Shown: in pieces, positions 10,811-21,394 of the stretch
How the letters are laid out: every line of letters begins with the position of its first letter
Position numbering within the stretch: position 1 is the stretch's first letter
Source: Melastoma dodecandrum
Taxonomy: Eukaryota > Streptophyta > Magnoliopsida > Myrtales > Melastomataceae
Assembly: GCA_029817715.1 (NCBI GenBank)
Contig: JARUPY010000538.1
Span: 5,208,001-5,272,000, forward strand
Length of the DNA stretch: 64,000 nt
Direction: 5' to 3'
Made by a program: the position numbers and the translations under genes
The notes under the pieces: model-generated
Seen by the model: the letters and a program-made list of their open reading frames with translations, nothing else
Told to the model about the DNA's origin: nothing
Databases searched by the model: none

Positions 10811-11365
10811 TGATACAAAGATGGTCGTCGACTCGCCCCAGCTCCGTCTACCAATTACTCATGGAATTATTCCGTTGGCCATCAAGGCATGGGAGAATGT
10901 TTTGGCTTACCTTCGAGTAAACTTTGACTTGAGAAAGGAGTTCTCAAGACGCCTATTCGACAGGAGTTCTCGAGAGTCCTATTCGACGGGAACAAGATGC
11001 AACTCGAGCATTTCATCCGTCAACCAAGTGAAAAGGTTCGAGCTAAACTCCAAGAATCAATATCCAGCAAGGTGTTTGTTGCGGTCGAACATCAAGACCA
11101 ACGTGTGTTACAAGTGAAGCTGTGGACATGTCAATCGAGTGAAGGATTCCGGGCAACGAGTCGATTCAAGCAACGATCGAGTCGAACGACGCTTCTTAAA
11201 GCGACGACTCCGAGCTAGGAGACTGAACGGCCGTGAAGTTTAAGAGTCTCGAAGCCGAAGAGTCACCTAGAGACGCTGAATCGTTTCCCTTTCCAACATT
11301 CATACATCCAGTAGTTCATGCATGAGCATATAAGTTTGTGTCATTCTCAATAAGCCATTTATAAT
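10811..11365 (+). repeat. 3' LTR of nested element (truncated)
   Basis: It is homologous to the first about 580 bases of the 5' LTR and stops after the shared AATAAGCCATTTAT. About half of the LTR is missing, and Copia A leader sequence follows. Confidence 0.85.
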
Positions 11366-11396
11366 TTGGCCCATCCCGAATCATACCCGATCCAAA

Positions 11397-11397
<1 letters not shown>

Positions 11398-11436
<39 letters not shown>
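11398..11436. repeat. (TAA)n microsatellite
   Basis: About 13 trinucleotide units, perfect, in the leader of Copia A. Confidence 0.95.
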
Positions 11437-11536
11437 TCTTGTGAAATCATTTTCTATGTACTCCCACAAAATAAAATAATTAATAATATATCTTCAAAAC
11501 AAATATTTTGTACCCCAATTTATTTTTCTTTTAATC

Positions 11537-11537
<1 letters not shown>

Positions 11538-11572
<35 letters not shown>
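11538..11572. repeat. (AAT)n microsatellite
   Basis: About 11 trinucleotide units, about 100 bases from the preceding array and with the same motif. Confidence 0.95.
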
Positions 11573-11575
<3 letters not shown>

Positions 11576-11712
11576 TCAGGTTTGACGGAAAGAACCCTAG
11601 ACAACCGTTCTTCGATCAAATCACATATCAATCAAAGATAGAACACAATCAACTAAAAATAGAAACGATATCAAAGTAAAACTTTTCTCGGGATCGTAAA
11701 TCCATGTAATCC

Positions 11713-11724
11713 GCTCTAATACCA
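11713..11724 (-). other. Primer binding site of Copia A
   Basis: The minus strand reads TGGTATTAGAGC, one base from the tRNA-iMet complement TGGTATCAGAGC, two bases inside the right (5') LTR. Confidence 0.88.
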
Positions 11725-11726
11725 CA

Positions 11727-12327
11727 TGTGAGAAATCACAGATTCATGGAGTCACATGAAATAAAGAAAAATAGTGGAAGTTGGATTGATTATGTGAGTT
11801 AACGGTCAACGAGAAAATTAGGGGAAAAGAAAACATACCCGTTTTCGTCGTATTCGCCATGCCGTAAACCTGAAGAATAAAACCTGAGTGCTGAAGATCT
11901 TATTTCCCTTTTCCTTCCTGTACGGCTGCCCGATGGAGAGACAACTGACGGTCTAAGAGCTTAACCCTCAGATCCCTTATTAGAAAGCAATATATATGGT
12001 CTCCCTTATAAAATGTCCATTTTGCCCTTAATTAAATAAATCATTGAATGGCAGGGGAAATGACCTCGCTGTAATTTACCATAACCTATATCTTATCCAT
12101 CAATGGACCATAGGTTATAAAATAGCCTACACCCAGCCGTAAACCACATCATATAAAAGAGATGGACATATTCTAATAACTTTAGTAATTATGATACTTT
12201 AGTCAGAATTCATGCATTGTCTTATGTTACAGCTCGTTTTATAAACTATACTTTAATAAAATAAAATAAAACAAAAGGGTAACAAAAATATACAATTAAT
12301 GGAAGCCCAAATAAAAAATTTCTAATA
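11727..12327 (-). repeat. 5' LTR of Copia A (601 bp)
   Basis: Homologue of 4447-5052. The outermost base pair has mutated so that the minus strand starts TATTAGAAA instead of TGTTAGAAA. GTTAT follows at 12328-12332. Confidence 0.9.
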
Positions 12328-15008
12328 GTTATGTTGCATATGTGCCAAGACAGTTATAATATATATGAATGTGTATTAATTACTAATTTATCCATAATTA
12401 ATTTACGATTAAGTATCACGGATTGATTATTTGTCAATCCTAATTGTTATTAATCAGATAGATGTTTATTGTGGTCCTGAACATCTAGATATCAACGCTG
12501 AGTATAACACAAATCGAGTTAGACCGATGAATGGATATCCAAGTTATACTTGGGTGTGCCTGACTTTAGGGATGCACTTGACACAACCCATTTGTAGATA
12601 ATGCCACATGTTAAACATTATTGATCACTTCTCTTGTCGAATGAGTATAACTGATCTCTTGACTCGATACCTTCATTTAATTTATGCATACATTTTGATG
12701 CCGTTAAAGGAAGTCTTCAGATTGTGAGTAATACGATTATTGGGTATATAACGAAGCGTAGAGAGGATAATGTTGAGTCAATATAAGATTCATTGCTTTC
12801 TTGGATTATTGGCATCCTGACTGAGTAGTGATTTTAAATACACGGCGTGGAAGAATATTTATCATTTAAATTAAGATCTGTTATATCTCAGAAATCAAGT
12901 AAAATGACTAATTCAGTGATGACACACAATGCACTAAATTAATTGGGATGTCGGTGAGATGAAGAGATTGAATTATATAGTAATCAGTTCAATGTGGTTT
13001 TGGTTCCTAACAAATATTTTATCATGTTAGGTAGCTGAAAACTGTTGATAGACGGTTACTTGAGTATGTGTATGTATGTATATTGCCTTCGTATATAGAA
13101 CCTATATGGTCTCACACAAAAACACATCGATACAAAATATTCTTTATTTAATTCTAATGAATACTAAAATTAAAAGACATAAGTTTCAGAATTAGAATTT
13201 CTTGAATTACAAATGTATTATGAGATATCGGAAATAATAAAGCCTTGAATTTTAAGTTGCTCGAATGATTAAGTTAGTCGAATATATCTCAATAATGAAT
13301 AAATATGATGTGTATGAATATGTGTGCGATCGGATAAGTTTGATGTGTACGAATATACGTACGCGAACGGATAAATATGATGCGATATATTATTTTAATA
13401 ATATGTTATTATATTACATTATTTAATAAAGTTTTGATGTGACCGGTGAAGTAAATAAATCTATTGTTGATTTCAATTGATTAGAGAGATTTAAGAAGAG
13501 AAGATTGAAATTAGTTTTCGAATTGAGATCTTTCAAATTCGACCCCGGAATCTTAGTTTCGTTGCTTCGCAAAAGTTTAGAAATCCGAGCTTAATTTCTA
13601 AACCTTTGTAACATGTGCATAAATACCGCTATAGGAATAACTTGATATTCGAAGACGGTTACATTGAAATGTTCAAAACCCTTCTAGGATAATAAGATAC
13701 GAATTTTTTCACATTATACGTAGCAGCGTTCATAACAAAACATCGTTTAGGAGTCCTTGCAGTTGAAGCCGGTCGATTAATGATAAATGTCTTTTTTCCT
13801 TTGTAAAGAGCTCGACAATCTTGCTCCGGACATTTTGTACTTCCAGCGTTTGGCTTTTCTTAGTGTGTTCTAAAGTGTTGACAATCGCGGAAAGCATTTC
13901 GTTTTATTGTTGCTGCTATTGCCGATTGTTTGATCGTTCCTATTTCTTTCCGCGCGTTGTTGACTGTACTGCAGCCGAGGTTTGCGCCATTTCATTTCCA
14001 AATGTTCCAAGATCCTTCCTTTCGACAGCATCAAGGCTCGCCAAATGAATCAGACCAAGTCCAAAGCCGGTGATGGACAGAAGTTGCCTATCTGTCCCTG
14101 AGTTAATCCACAAGGAAACCGTTTCTTTAACGACTGACCCGACCCACTTATCCCCTGTGCAGGACAGCCCGACGTTGGATATCACTGCACCGAATGCCCA
14201 GAATTCGATCAACCTTGTAACTTTTGGGCTTTGTGCAAAGGTTAGTTGTGAAAATGTTTTGCTAAATAGGATAAGCATTTTTTAAATTCATTAAATAATG
14301 TCTCAAATCGAATTTGAAAACTCTGATTTCACAATCGGACTACCGCTTTGTCCTAATTTAACATGTCTTTCCTCTCTTAACCTGAACTTTCATTACCCGC
14401 GTCACTCCTTATCTTCTTAAGCCTCAATTCGACTCTCCCCAAAGAAGGGGTGCAAGAGGCTTTTAGAGAGTGGTAGGTGGTGAGATCATTTCAAACATTG
14501 AATTCGACCGTCCCTCGAACACTTTGCGTGAATCATCGTTCTGAACCTAAAACAATAAATGCCCTTCGGTGGTTCAGTCCTCGTCATGTTTGGTTTCGAG
14601 TAGATGTTATCGCTGGACTACCGAATGCTCCTGCATCCTAAGGTTGCGCCGAAAATTCGGGACTGCCCTGTTGTTGCCGGGGGAACAAGACTGGTGGCTC
14701 AAGATAATGCGTGAGATCCCCCACCGGAGGTTGGCAAACTGTCAGCTTTGATTGGGTCCACACTAGGACTGCACTGCTTTTCTTGGCATCTCGTCTGGCC
14801 TAAAAATCAGACCAAAACGCAAATGTGGAAGTTCTCGAATCAGTTGATTACACGTCTGTTTGTATTATTTTGGGGTCCCAGGACCAATCCTTTCCATGCA
14901 GATCGTCTTGGATCACCCGGCCACCTCCCCATCCATAAATTGGTGTGCTCTGGGATCAGCAAAATCAGTGCCACTCATCTGGCTACTGCGTCTAGAGTTT
15001 GAGCAAAA
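12328..15008. other. Intergenic region upstream of the UGT gene
   Basis: AT-rich and without recognisable genes. Overlapping frames on both strands at 13821-14285 (75-112 codons) have no known domain. On the plus strand a coding-like stretch ends with AAGGTTAGT near 14240, which could be a splice donor, but no gene model is supported. The last 300 bases are the presumed UGT promoter and 5' leader. Confidence 0.4.
14884..14940 (+). promoter_or_regulatory. Possible core promoter of the UGT gene
   Basis: A CCAAT at 14884-14888 and a weak TATA-like CCATAAATT near 14932-14940 lie 70-125 bases before the UGT start codon. An ACGT core (ACACGTCT) lies near 14846. These are short motifs that can occur by chance. 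Confidence 0.3.
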
Positions 15009-16367
15009 ATGTCATCTTCTACTCCTAAAGTCCATGTTGTTGTGTTGCCCTTTCCGTTCGGCGGCCATGCTCTTGTTCTCTTTAACCTCATCCAAAAGTT
15101 AGCCAACAAAGCTCCCAGTGTTCACTTCTCCTTCATCAATACCCGCGAGTCTAATTCCTCCCTGTGCCACACCGGTAGTCACGCCTTGTCGTTGCTGCCG
15201 AACATCAGAGTGTATGATGCGGGAGTCGGCAAGTCCCCCGAGCATTTCCTCGAGTCTGCTAAAACAAGTTATGAGAGTGCCATCAGACTCACAGAGAGAG
15301 AGTCCGGCCTTAAGGTCAGTTGCCTGTTGACCGACGTGTTCATGTTGTTCGCCTGGGAGATTGCCAGAGACATGAATGTCGATTGGATCCCCTTCTGGAC
15401 CTCTGCGTCCTACGCCTTGGCCAGTTTTCTCTATGAGGACATCATCTTAGACATCTCCCGCGAGAATAAAAGCAAGCCAGACAGAAGAATCCAGTTAACT
15501 GCTGTTCCGGGATTATCGGCAATGTATCTCGAAGACTTGCCCAATGAAGATCTGCTGGCGCGTGATGATTCCCTCATGTCGGCCATGTTCCGCTCGATAC
15601 GCGACGTGGTGCCGCAGGCTACGGTGCTGTTGCTGAATTCCTTTGAGGAAATGAGCCCTGAAGATCTGGTCCGGGCCTGGAAATCGAAGTTCAAACATTT
15701 GCTCCACGTCGGGTGCCAAACCGTGTCATTTCAACAACCTTCGACAGGAGTCGAGCCAGAGGATGAGACCGGGTGCTTGTCCTGGCTAAATGAGCAGGAA
15801 CCCAAGACGGTGGCCTACATCAGCTTCGGTACAATCGCTAGCATATCCGCAGAAGATATCAGCGCAGTGGCGGCAGCCTTAGAAGAGACGGGAACGCCCT
15901 TCCTGTGGTCGCTGAAAGAGCAATTCTGCACCCATTTCCCGCCGGGGTTCCAGGAGAGGACCTCACGTCAAGGAAAGGTGGTGTCATGGGCACCACAGAA
16001 CCTCGTGCTAGGCCACACGGCATGCGGGGTCTTCGTAACCCACTGCGGATACAATTCTGTGTTTGAGAGCATCGCCGCCAAGGTGCCGATGTTATGCAGG
16101 CCTCTAATGGCAGACCACATGATGAACGGGAGGATGGTAGAGGACGTGTGGAGGATTGGCGTGAAGGTGGACCAAGTAAATGGGAGGATCACCGCAGAAG
16201 GGATGGCAAAGTGCCTGAGGATGGTTTTGGGAGGAGGAGAAGAAGGGAGGATGATGAGGGAGAGGATCTCCGTGTTAAGGGAAAAGCTCGCGGCCGCGTC
16301 CGCAGAAGAGGGGAGCACAGACAAGGACTTGAGGTCTCTGGTGGAGATCATTACTTCATACGATTGA
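15009..16367 (+). CDS. UDP-glycosyltransferase, UGT78-like (flavonoid/anthocyanidin 3-O-glycosyltransferase)
   Basis: This family moves a sugar from a UDP-sugar to the 3-OH of flavonols or anthocyanidins in the cytosol. The 452-residue frame is uninterrupted and of normal family length. The N-terminal acceptor domain has the catalytic base His20 in PFPFGGH and its partner Asp109 in LLTDVF; FWTSASYALASFLYEDII (about 129-146) is typical of the UGT78 group. The C-terminal PSPG donor box spans Trp327 to residue 370 (WAPQ...HCGYNS...ADH). Two box residues are unusual. Box position 22, nearly always Trp, is Tyr348. Box position 44, Gln in most glucosyltransferases, is His370, a residue linked to UDP-galactose use in some flavonoid galactosyltransferases. 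No intron interrupts it. No signal peptide or membrane segment is evident. It is more GC-rich than its surroundings. The substrate is inferred from family resemblance, and donor choice is uncertain. Confidence 0.9.
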   Translation: MSSSTPKVHVVVLPFPFGGHALVLFNLIQKLANKAPSVHFSFINTRESNSSLCHTGSHALSLLPNIRVYDAGVGKSPEHFLESAKTSYESAIRLTERESGLKVSCLLTDVFMLFAWEIARDMNVDWIPFWTSASYALASFLYEDIILDISRENKSKPDRRIQLTAVPGLSAMYLEDLPNEDLLARDDSLMSAMFRSIRDVVPQATVLLLNSFEEMSPEDLVRAWKSKFKHLLHVGCQTVSFQQPSTGVEPEDETGCLSWLNEQEPKTVAYISFGTIASISAEDISAVAAALEETGTPFLWSLKEQFCTHFPPGFQERTSRQGKVVSWAPQNLVLGHTACGVFVTHCGYNSVFESIAAKVPMLCRPLMADHMMNGRMVEDVWRIGVKVDQVNGRITAEGMAKCLRMVLGGGEEGRMMRERISVLREKLAAASAEEGSTDKDLRSLVEIITSYD

Positions 16368-16852
16368 GCGATGGTACAAGTCTGTAACGTGTGATTTCAA
16401 TTACCTACGATAATGTTTGCTCTTATATGTTCTGACATTAATAAGAGAAAACCGGGTCTATGAGCCGGAGTCAACCAGCGGCCGGCAGCCACCGATGTGT
16501 TCGCTCGCGGGAGCGGCAGCCGATGGTAATGAAGGGAGTTCTTGTACCGTGATGCCTTGTTTAGATTCATTTCCAACGTGGTACAATGATTTGGCTCTTT
16601 AAGTTTTCTTAACTGGATATTATCCTTATCACTCCGGTTTTCGTGATACATTCATTAAAAATACAATATTTATTTATTAATTTATTTATTTTTAAATGGT
16701 GAGATTATTTGTGCCCGGACCAATACCACAGCAAAAACATTTTCCAACCTTCATCCGTCGAAGACATATTGTAACTTCGTTAACTAATACCAATAATTCG
16801 GAATTAATAATTTCGAGTTCATTTTCCAAATAGTGGCCCCAATATACGACGC
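16368..16852. other. 3' flank of the UGT gene
   Basis: Short frames on both strands only. AATAAG at about 16440 could act as a near-consensus polyadenylation signal about 75 bases after the stop. AT-rich sequence follows. Confidence 0.3.
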
Positions 16853-17245
16853 CTTGGTCGATGAAATGTCATCTGGGCGAGCATTAGGTACAAGGAGGTG
16901 CGGGCCTCCCAAAAATTTTAAATCCACTTATAACGGTAGTAGTCCCAAGTGTATAGGCTCGTTATCATCACCCTTCTCCGCCCCCTTTTTATTTAAATAG
17001 TTATTTATGGGTGATACTATTAAATATGAGTTCGGACCCAAAAGTTCAAATCGTCCAACGCCCATAAAACAATGACTTTGGTTTGACGCCCTGAGACATT
17101 TCGGAGCAAACACAACTACATGTGAGTGTGAAAATTAGTAAATAAAAATACCCGAACTAATGATTTTTTCGATTTAAACCGTTTTTATAAACAAGTGAGG
17201 CCAATCCGTAGTAACTTACCTATCTTAAATTGTTGTATTAAGAGG
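16853..17245 (+). repeat. Relic Tat/Ogre-type LTR end
   Basis: It aligns in order with the last part of the LTRs at 24650-27419 and 33275-36043: AGGTGCGGGCCTCCC, TCCACTT..TAACGG, CCGCCCCCTTT, a GGACCCAAAAG/TCCAACGCCC phrase and AGTTAGTAAATA-like sequence. It is much diverged and lacks the GC-rich terminal 300 bases. It is evidence of an older copy of the same family beside the UGT gene. Confidence 0.7.
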
Positions 17246-17931
17246 GGGGATGAATTAGTGTTAAAGTCCAATTAAGGAATTTTAACATTTTTTCAACAGA
17301 CCTCGCATTGGAAGAAAGCTTCAGTAAAACAAAAACTTTTGTTTAGGTTTCTGTAAGACAGAACGTACGAATGTGATTCCGATTTTGGTTGATGGGCGCA
17401 AGACTTTTATAGTGGTTTGACAATTTGCCTACATCCACTCTTCACCCAGAATTTGAATGGTTATCACTCAAACGTAACGTTGTAATGATTACAGAAGATG
17501 GTACGTGATCAACCTTTTATAACACAGACCAGAAGGTGTTGCACCACAGATGGCTGAGTGGCACAGCATAGATCAGAAGGTTTTGTACTAAATATGTCAA
17601 CCTTCCACAGCACAAACCAGGATGTTCTGTACCAAAGTTGTCAACGCTCTACAGCACAAACCAGAAGGTTCTGTACCAAAGGCGAATGATTTTCAAAGCA
17701 GAGACCGAAAGATTCTGTACCACAGCAACTCGATGCACGCGTTAACGTAACTAACAAAGGTAACCGGTTGTCAGACGTTTCTCTTGGGTGGTGTCCTCTT
17801 CTGTACAGCAACCTGTCATGTCTTCCTTCGAGACTTTTCACTCCAACGGCGTCTCCACCTGCACAGCAACCAGCTGCAACTTCCATGGGACTTTTCACTT
17901 CGGCGGCGACCCTACCTGCGACTTCCCTTGA

Positions 17932-18105
17932 GTGATCCCTCGAGACAACGACTAAACAGACACAGAACCCCCGCCCAAGGTTATCCTGCGTGGTCCCTCG
18001 AGACTACGGGTAAGCAGACACAGAAACCCTGCCCAAGGTTATCGTGCGTAGTCCCTCGAGACGACGGCTAAGCAGACACAGAACCGCTGCCCAAGGTTAT
18101 CCTGC
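17932..18105. repeat. 58-bp tandem repeat, 3 units
   Basis: Units start at 17932, 17990 and 18048, each containing TCCCTCGAGAC and GCCCAAGGTTATC, with about 10-15% differences between units. The array lies in the presumed LTR of Copia B. Further upstream (17520-17740) a looser repeat of ACCAGAAGGTTCTGTACCA occurs several times. Confidence 0.9.
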
Positions 18106-18401
18106 ACACACAGAACGTTACACCACATAAGCTGGTTAGTCCCTCACCTTCTGTGCTCCTAGGGTATCTGCCCTTCTCTCCGGCCCATGCACGTTGGCCA
18201 CACTAGCAACCTGCCGCACGCTTCCACCAACGTCTCTTGCAGCCTCCAACCAAGAGTCCCTCGTGGCCCCCAGGTCACTCTCCCAGAAGACTTCACCAAC
18301 GATGTAGCCTTCTGCAGCTCCGTCCCTCGTGTGTGACTAACTACCACGCTCTTTGGATATTACAATATGATACACGTATGTCAACTACCACTACTGGTAG
18401 A

Positions 18402-18560
18402 TAGGGGTGAGCAGGTTCCGGGTGGGTAGGTTCCGGACGTGGAACCTGGAACCTACCCTGTAATGGCCGGTTCCTTAATTTTAGAACCTAGAACCTACCC
18501 AGTGGTTTAAAGAACCACCCAGGAACCAATCTACCGGTTCCGGTTCCGGTTCCAGTGCCT
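18402..18560. repeat. hAT left terminal inverted repeat and subterminal motifs
   Basis: TIR at 18402-18413, followed by about ten GGTTCC or GGAACC hexamers in both orientations within 160 bases. The same motifs recur at 21475-21650 beside the right TIR. Confidence 0.85.
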
Positions 18561-18909
18561 TCTATTAGATCTTTCAATTAGCATACCAAAGTAGCAGAGA
18601 ATACAGAGATTTATCGCAATTATGTACCAATATGCCAAGTATCTACTAGCCAAACCAAAAGTCTTAAAAACGTGCTGGATATCCACAAACCAAATCAATT
18701 GTCCCAAAATGAAGACCAACTCGACAAGTTCGCATAACAAAAATGAGCTACGAACAATCCGACAACGCCTCCAAAGCTCAATCCCGATCAACGTCTCCAA
18801 AGCTCAAAGCCTTCAAACATTCGTAATATCTGAATTAATTTCGGCAAAATCTGCATAAACAAGTCATGTAAACAAAACGTGAGCGAATGATACAGAAAAA
18901 CATCATGAC

Positions 18910-20976
18910 TCAAATTGAAATAATTAAGATACCTTGTTCATAACTTTCGGCATTTTCCAGGTTCTCCTCTATATTAATAGGAGATAAAGGGGATCTTAGC
19001 CAATCTTGAACGCATATTAATACCTCAACAACTTTAGGAGTTAGTGAACTACGGTAGCAATCCAACACACGGCCTGACGTACTAAAAGCAGATTCAGAAG
19101 CAACCATTGATACGGGGATAGCTAAAATATCCCTCGCAATGCAAGGCAAAATGGAATACTTTGTGGCATTACTTTTCCACCAACCTAAAACATCAAAATC
19201 AGCCTTACACTCTTCACATTTGTCTTCCAAGTATCGCTCTAATTCAGATTTACCTCCTACATTCAACTCTTCCTCCATGTATCTCATGTAGCCATCTTGA
19301 AGATTCTCATACATCTCACAACTATCATCCAAAGCAGAACCACTACTTGATCCAATATGCTCCACAACTTTATTGCAAGAAAGCACATCATTTTTAAGCA
19401 TATCTGTGGCAGAAGAATGCTCATAATACTCAAATAACCGTTGTAAAACAAACTTCAGCCTTTCAACTATCAAGTTAATCACTTCCGAATCATTACGATA
19501 CACTTTCTTGCAGCAAAACTTGACAAAATTCAACTTGTAGCGTGGATCCAATACAACAGCAATTAAGACCATCATATTACAATTCTCCATACTGCCAAAG
19601 TACTTGTCAAACTTTTCCCTCATCTTGCGTGACATAATTTGAAGTTGAACATCCCTTTCTATCTTTGCCCAATCATTCAGAGCAGTCAATATACTAACTA
19701 CTTCTTCGAAATAGGAATTTGATGTCACATACAAAGAACCCGACAACCTCTTAGTAGCATCATAAAACTTCTTCAGAAATTTAATTATCACTTCCAAGTT
19801 CGACCAATCTTCACTATTTGGCAAATCATATTGGAGCTCAACACTCATTGACAAATCGTCTTCTTCTAATCTTTCAAATGCCTTCCTAAATTTCATAGCA
19901 GTCTCTAATATCAAGTAGGTTGAGTTCCATCTAATTACCACACCAAGGCAAACTGAACCTTTATGTGGAATTCTTTCTTTCACGACACACTTTTGAAAAT
20001 GATCAAATCTAGATGAAGAGCTCCGGATATAACGAATCATCTTCCGCACTCGACTTATAGATTCACAAACATCACTCAAGCCATCCTTCACAATTAAATT
20101 CAAGATATGTGCAGTGCATCTCATGTGAAAAATCTCACCGCCTAAGATCAAGGAGTTGCTTTCAATGAGCTTATCTTTCAAGTATTTCACTGCAACATCA
20201 TTAGAGCTTGCATTGTCAACTGTCACAGTAGAAATACGATGTTGTATTCCCCAATCAATAATGCACTTCTCAACCATTCTGCCAATTTCCTTCCCTTTAT
20301 GGCTAGACATAACCACAAAACTCAATATGCGTTTATGCAACTTCCATTCATTGTCGATAAAGTTCTGATTGGAAGTCCATGTATTAGTTGTAAGTGCCAC
20401 TTGAGAATTCAAAGAGCCAATAAAAGTTTTGAGCACTATCTTCTCACTTATGAAAATCTTCATGCAATCTCTAGCAACAGTGAATCGAGAAACAGGCTTG
20501 AAAGCAGGCTGTAGAACATTAACAAACGCGCGAAAACCTTCATGCTCGACAAGTGAAAAAGGTTGTTCATCGACAATAATCATCCTAGCAAGCATATCTC
20601 TGCAACGTTCTTGATCAAACACCCAAGTAGATATAACATTACGACTTGTGCATCCTTCCGATTTGCTGCTAGTAAATATCTTTTGTCGCTTATCCATATT
20701 ATGAGGAAACTTCCGACAACTATTAATATGCTTCCACATCGTTGAAGTGCCCCAATTAGGATTATACTTGTACACATTGTTACAGTAAATGCACTTCACA
20801 TTCTCTGCCTTATGAGTCTTCTCATTCAGAATTTTCGCAAAATGATCCCAAACGTTAGACTTTATGTTTTGTTTGCCTGTTACCTTAGGAGCAGTAGGAA
20901 GATTGGCCGCTGTTGAAGCTAAAGTTCGCTTGACACTAGTTGTTTGAGCCTCATTGTTGTCGGAATCGGGATTCAT
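18910..20976 (-). CDS. hAT-family transposase (688 aa)
   Basis: This protein would bind the element ends and catalyse cut-and-paste transposition. A BED zinc finger lies at about 41-90 (Cys62, Cys65, His83, Cys87). The RNase H-like core has Asp254 in VTVDNASSND, RCTAHILNLIVKDGL at about 286-300 and the insertion region with LDPRYKL (477-482). The C-terminal dimerisation region includes ASESAFSTSGR (626-636), whose Glu628 is the expected catalytic Glu. Two oddities affect the first catalytic site. The usual TTDTWTS motif reads TTNTWTS (Asn198), and roughly nine residues expected between it and FIDNEWKLHKR seem absent. The frame is otherwise open. It may be catalytically dead yet still able to bind ends. 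Confidence 0.9.
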   Translation of the reverse strand: MNPDSDNNEAQTTSVKRTLASTAANLPTAPKVTGKQNIKSNVWDHFAKILNEKTHKAENVKCIYCNNVYKYNPNWGTSTMWKHINSCRKFPHNMDKRQKIFTSSKSEGCTSRNVISTWVFDQERCRDMLARMIIVDEQPFSLVEHEGFRAFVNVLQPAFKPVSRFTVARDCMKIFISEKIVLKTFIGSLNSQVALTTNTWTSNQNFIDNEWKLHKRILSFVVMSSHKGKEIGRMVEKCIIDWGIQHRISTVTVDNASSNDVAVKYLKDKLIESNSLILGGEIFHMRCTAHILNLIVKDGLSDVCESISRVRKMIRYIRSSSSRFDHFQKCVVKERIPHKGSVCLGVVIRWNSTYLILETAMKFRKAFERLEEDDLSMSVELQYDLPNSEDWSNLEVIIKFLKKFYDATKRLSGSLYVTSNSYFEEVVSILTALNDWAKIERDVQLQIMSRKMREKFDKYFGSMENCNMMVLIAVVLDPRYKLNFVKFCCKKVYRNDSEVINLIVERLKFVLQRLFEYYEHSSATDMLKNDVLSCNKVVEHIGSSSGSALDDSCEMYENLQDGYMRYMEEELNVGGKSELERYLEDKCEECKADFDVLGWWKSNATKYSILPCIARDILAIPVSMVASESAFSTSGRVLDCYRSSLTPKVVEVLICVQDWLRSPLSPINIEENLENAESYEQGILIISI

Positions 20977-21394
20977 CTTCTAATTCGAACAACCTAACAA
21001 ATCAAACAATAGATCATTAAACAGATGATCCAGAGCACTAACGCCTCAAATTACATCAAAATCAAAATTCAAACCCCACAGAATCACCCCCGACCGGCTA
21101 TGTTCAGAAAAAAAGAACTTTTAAGAAAGTATTCTCATCACCCACGGCTCAATCAACCTAACCCATCCCTAAAATCCTCCAAAAAATCATAACCCAAAAA
21201 GAATTGTAAATAAAAATTGACAAGGCAAGGCGGGGAAGAGGGGAAAAAGCATATTAGGAGCTGACTTACCGTAAGAAACCGTAACCCCTGGAACCGTTTG
21301 ATGAAGACGTTGTGAAGAGGGGGGATAGACTGGGAATAGAAAGGTTAGGAACCGGGACAATTGTTTGGGGTAGGGTAAAGTTTAATTTAGGTTA

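Larger units (their letters stand above)
8314..11365 (+). mobile_element. Pol-less LTR retrotransposon nested in Copia A
   Basis: Its 5' LTR (8314-9478) and truncated 3' LTR (from 10811) are clear homologues. A tRNA-Met-type primer site follows the first and a polypurine tract AAGGGGAGAA precedes the second, so it runs on the plus strand. The interior is only about 1.33 kb and lacks protease, RT, RNase H and integrase, as in LARD/TRIM-type non-autonomous elements. A phrase near the 3' end (LRTNFPQQGEND) resembles the end of Gypsy polyproteins, suggesting a Gypsy origin by internal deletion. Its right end is lost, so no target duplication can be seen. Confidence 0.8.
4447..12327 (-). mobile_element. 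Copia LTR retrotransposon A (minus strand, degenerate, nested)
   Basis: It is bounded by two homologous LTRs (4447-5052 and 11727-12327). Next to the left LTR lies the reverse complement of a Copia polypurine tract. Next to the right LTR lies a tRNA-Met-type primer site. Flanking pentamers GTTAA and GTTAT differ by one base and probably record the target duplication. Only RT and RNase H remnants survive; gag, protease and integrase are missing. A plus-strand LTR element and a plastid-derived patch are embedded inside. The pol sequence resembles the Angela/Tork side of Copia, but clade assignment is tentative. Confidence 0.85.

Noticed and set aside
13821..14285. Overlapping 75-112 codon frames on both strands, with possible splice-site sequences
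   Set aside because: No recognisable domain, opposite-strand frames equally long, and no flanking exon could be identified.
17932..18105. Short regularly spaced repeats considered as a CRISPR array
   Set aside because: Direct tandem units without unique spacers, in eukaryotic LTR DNA.
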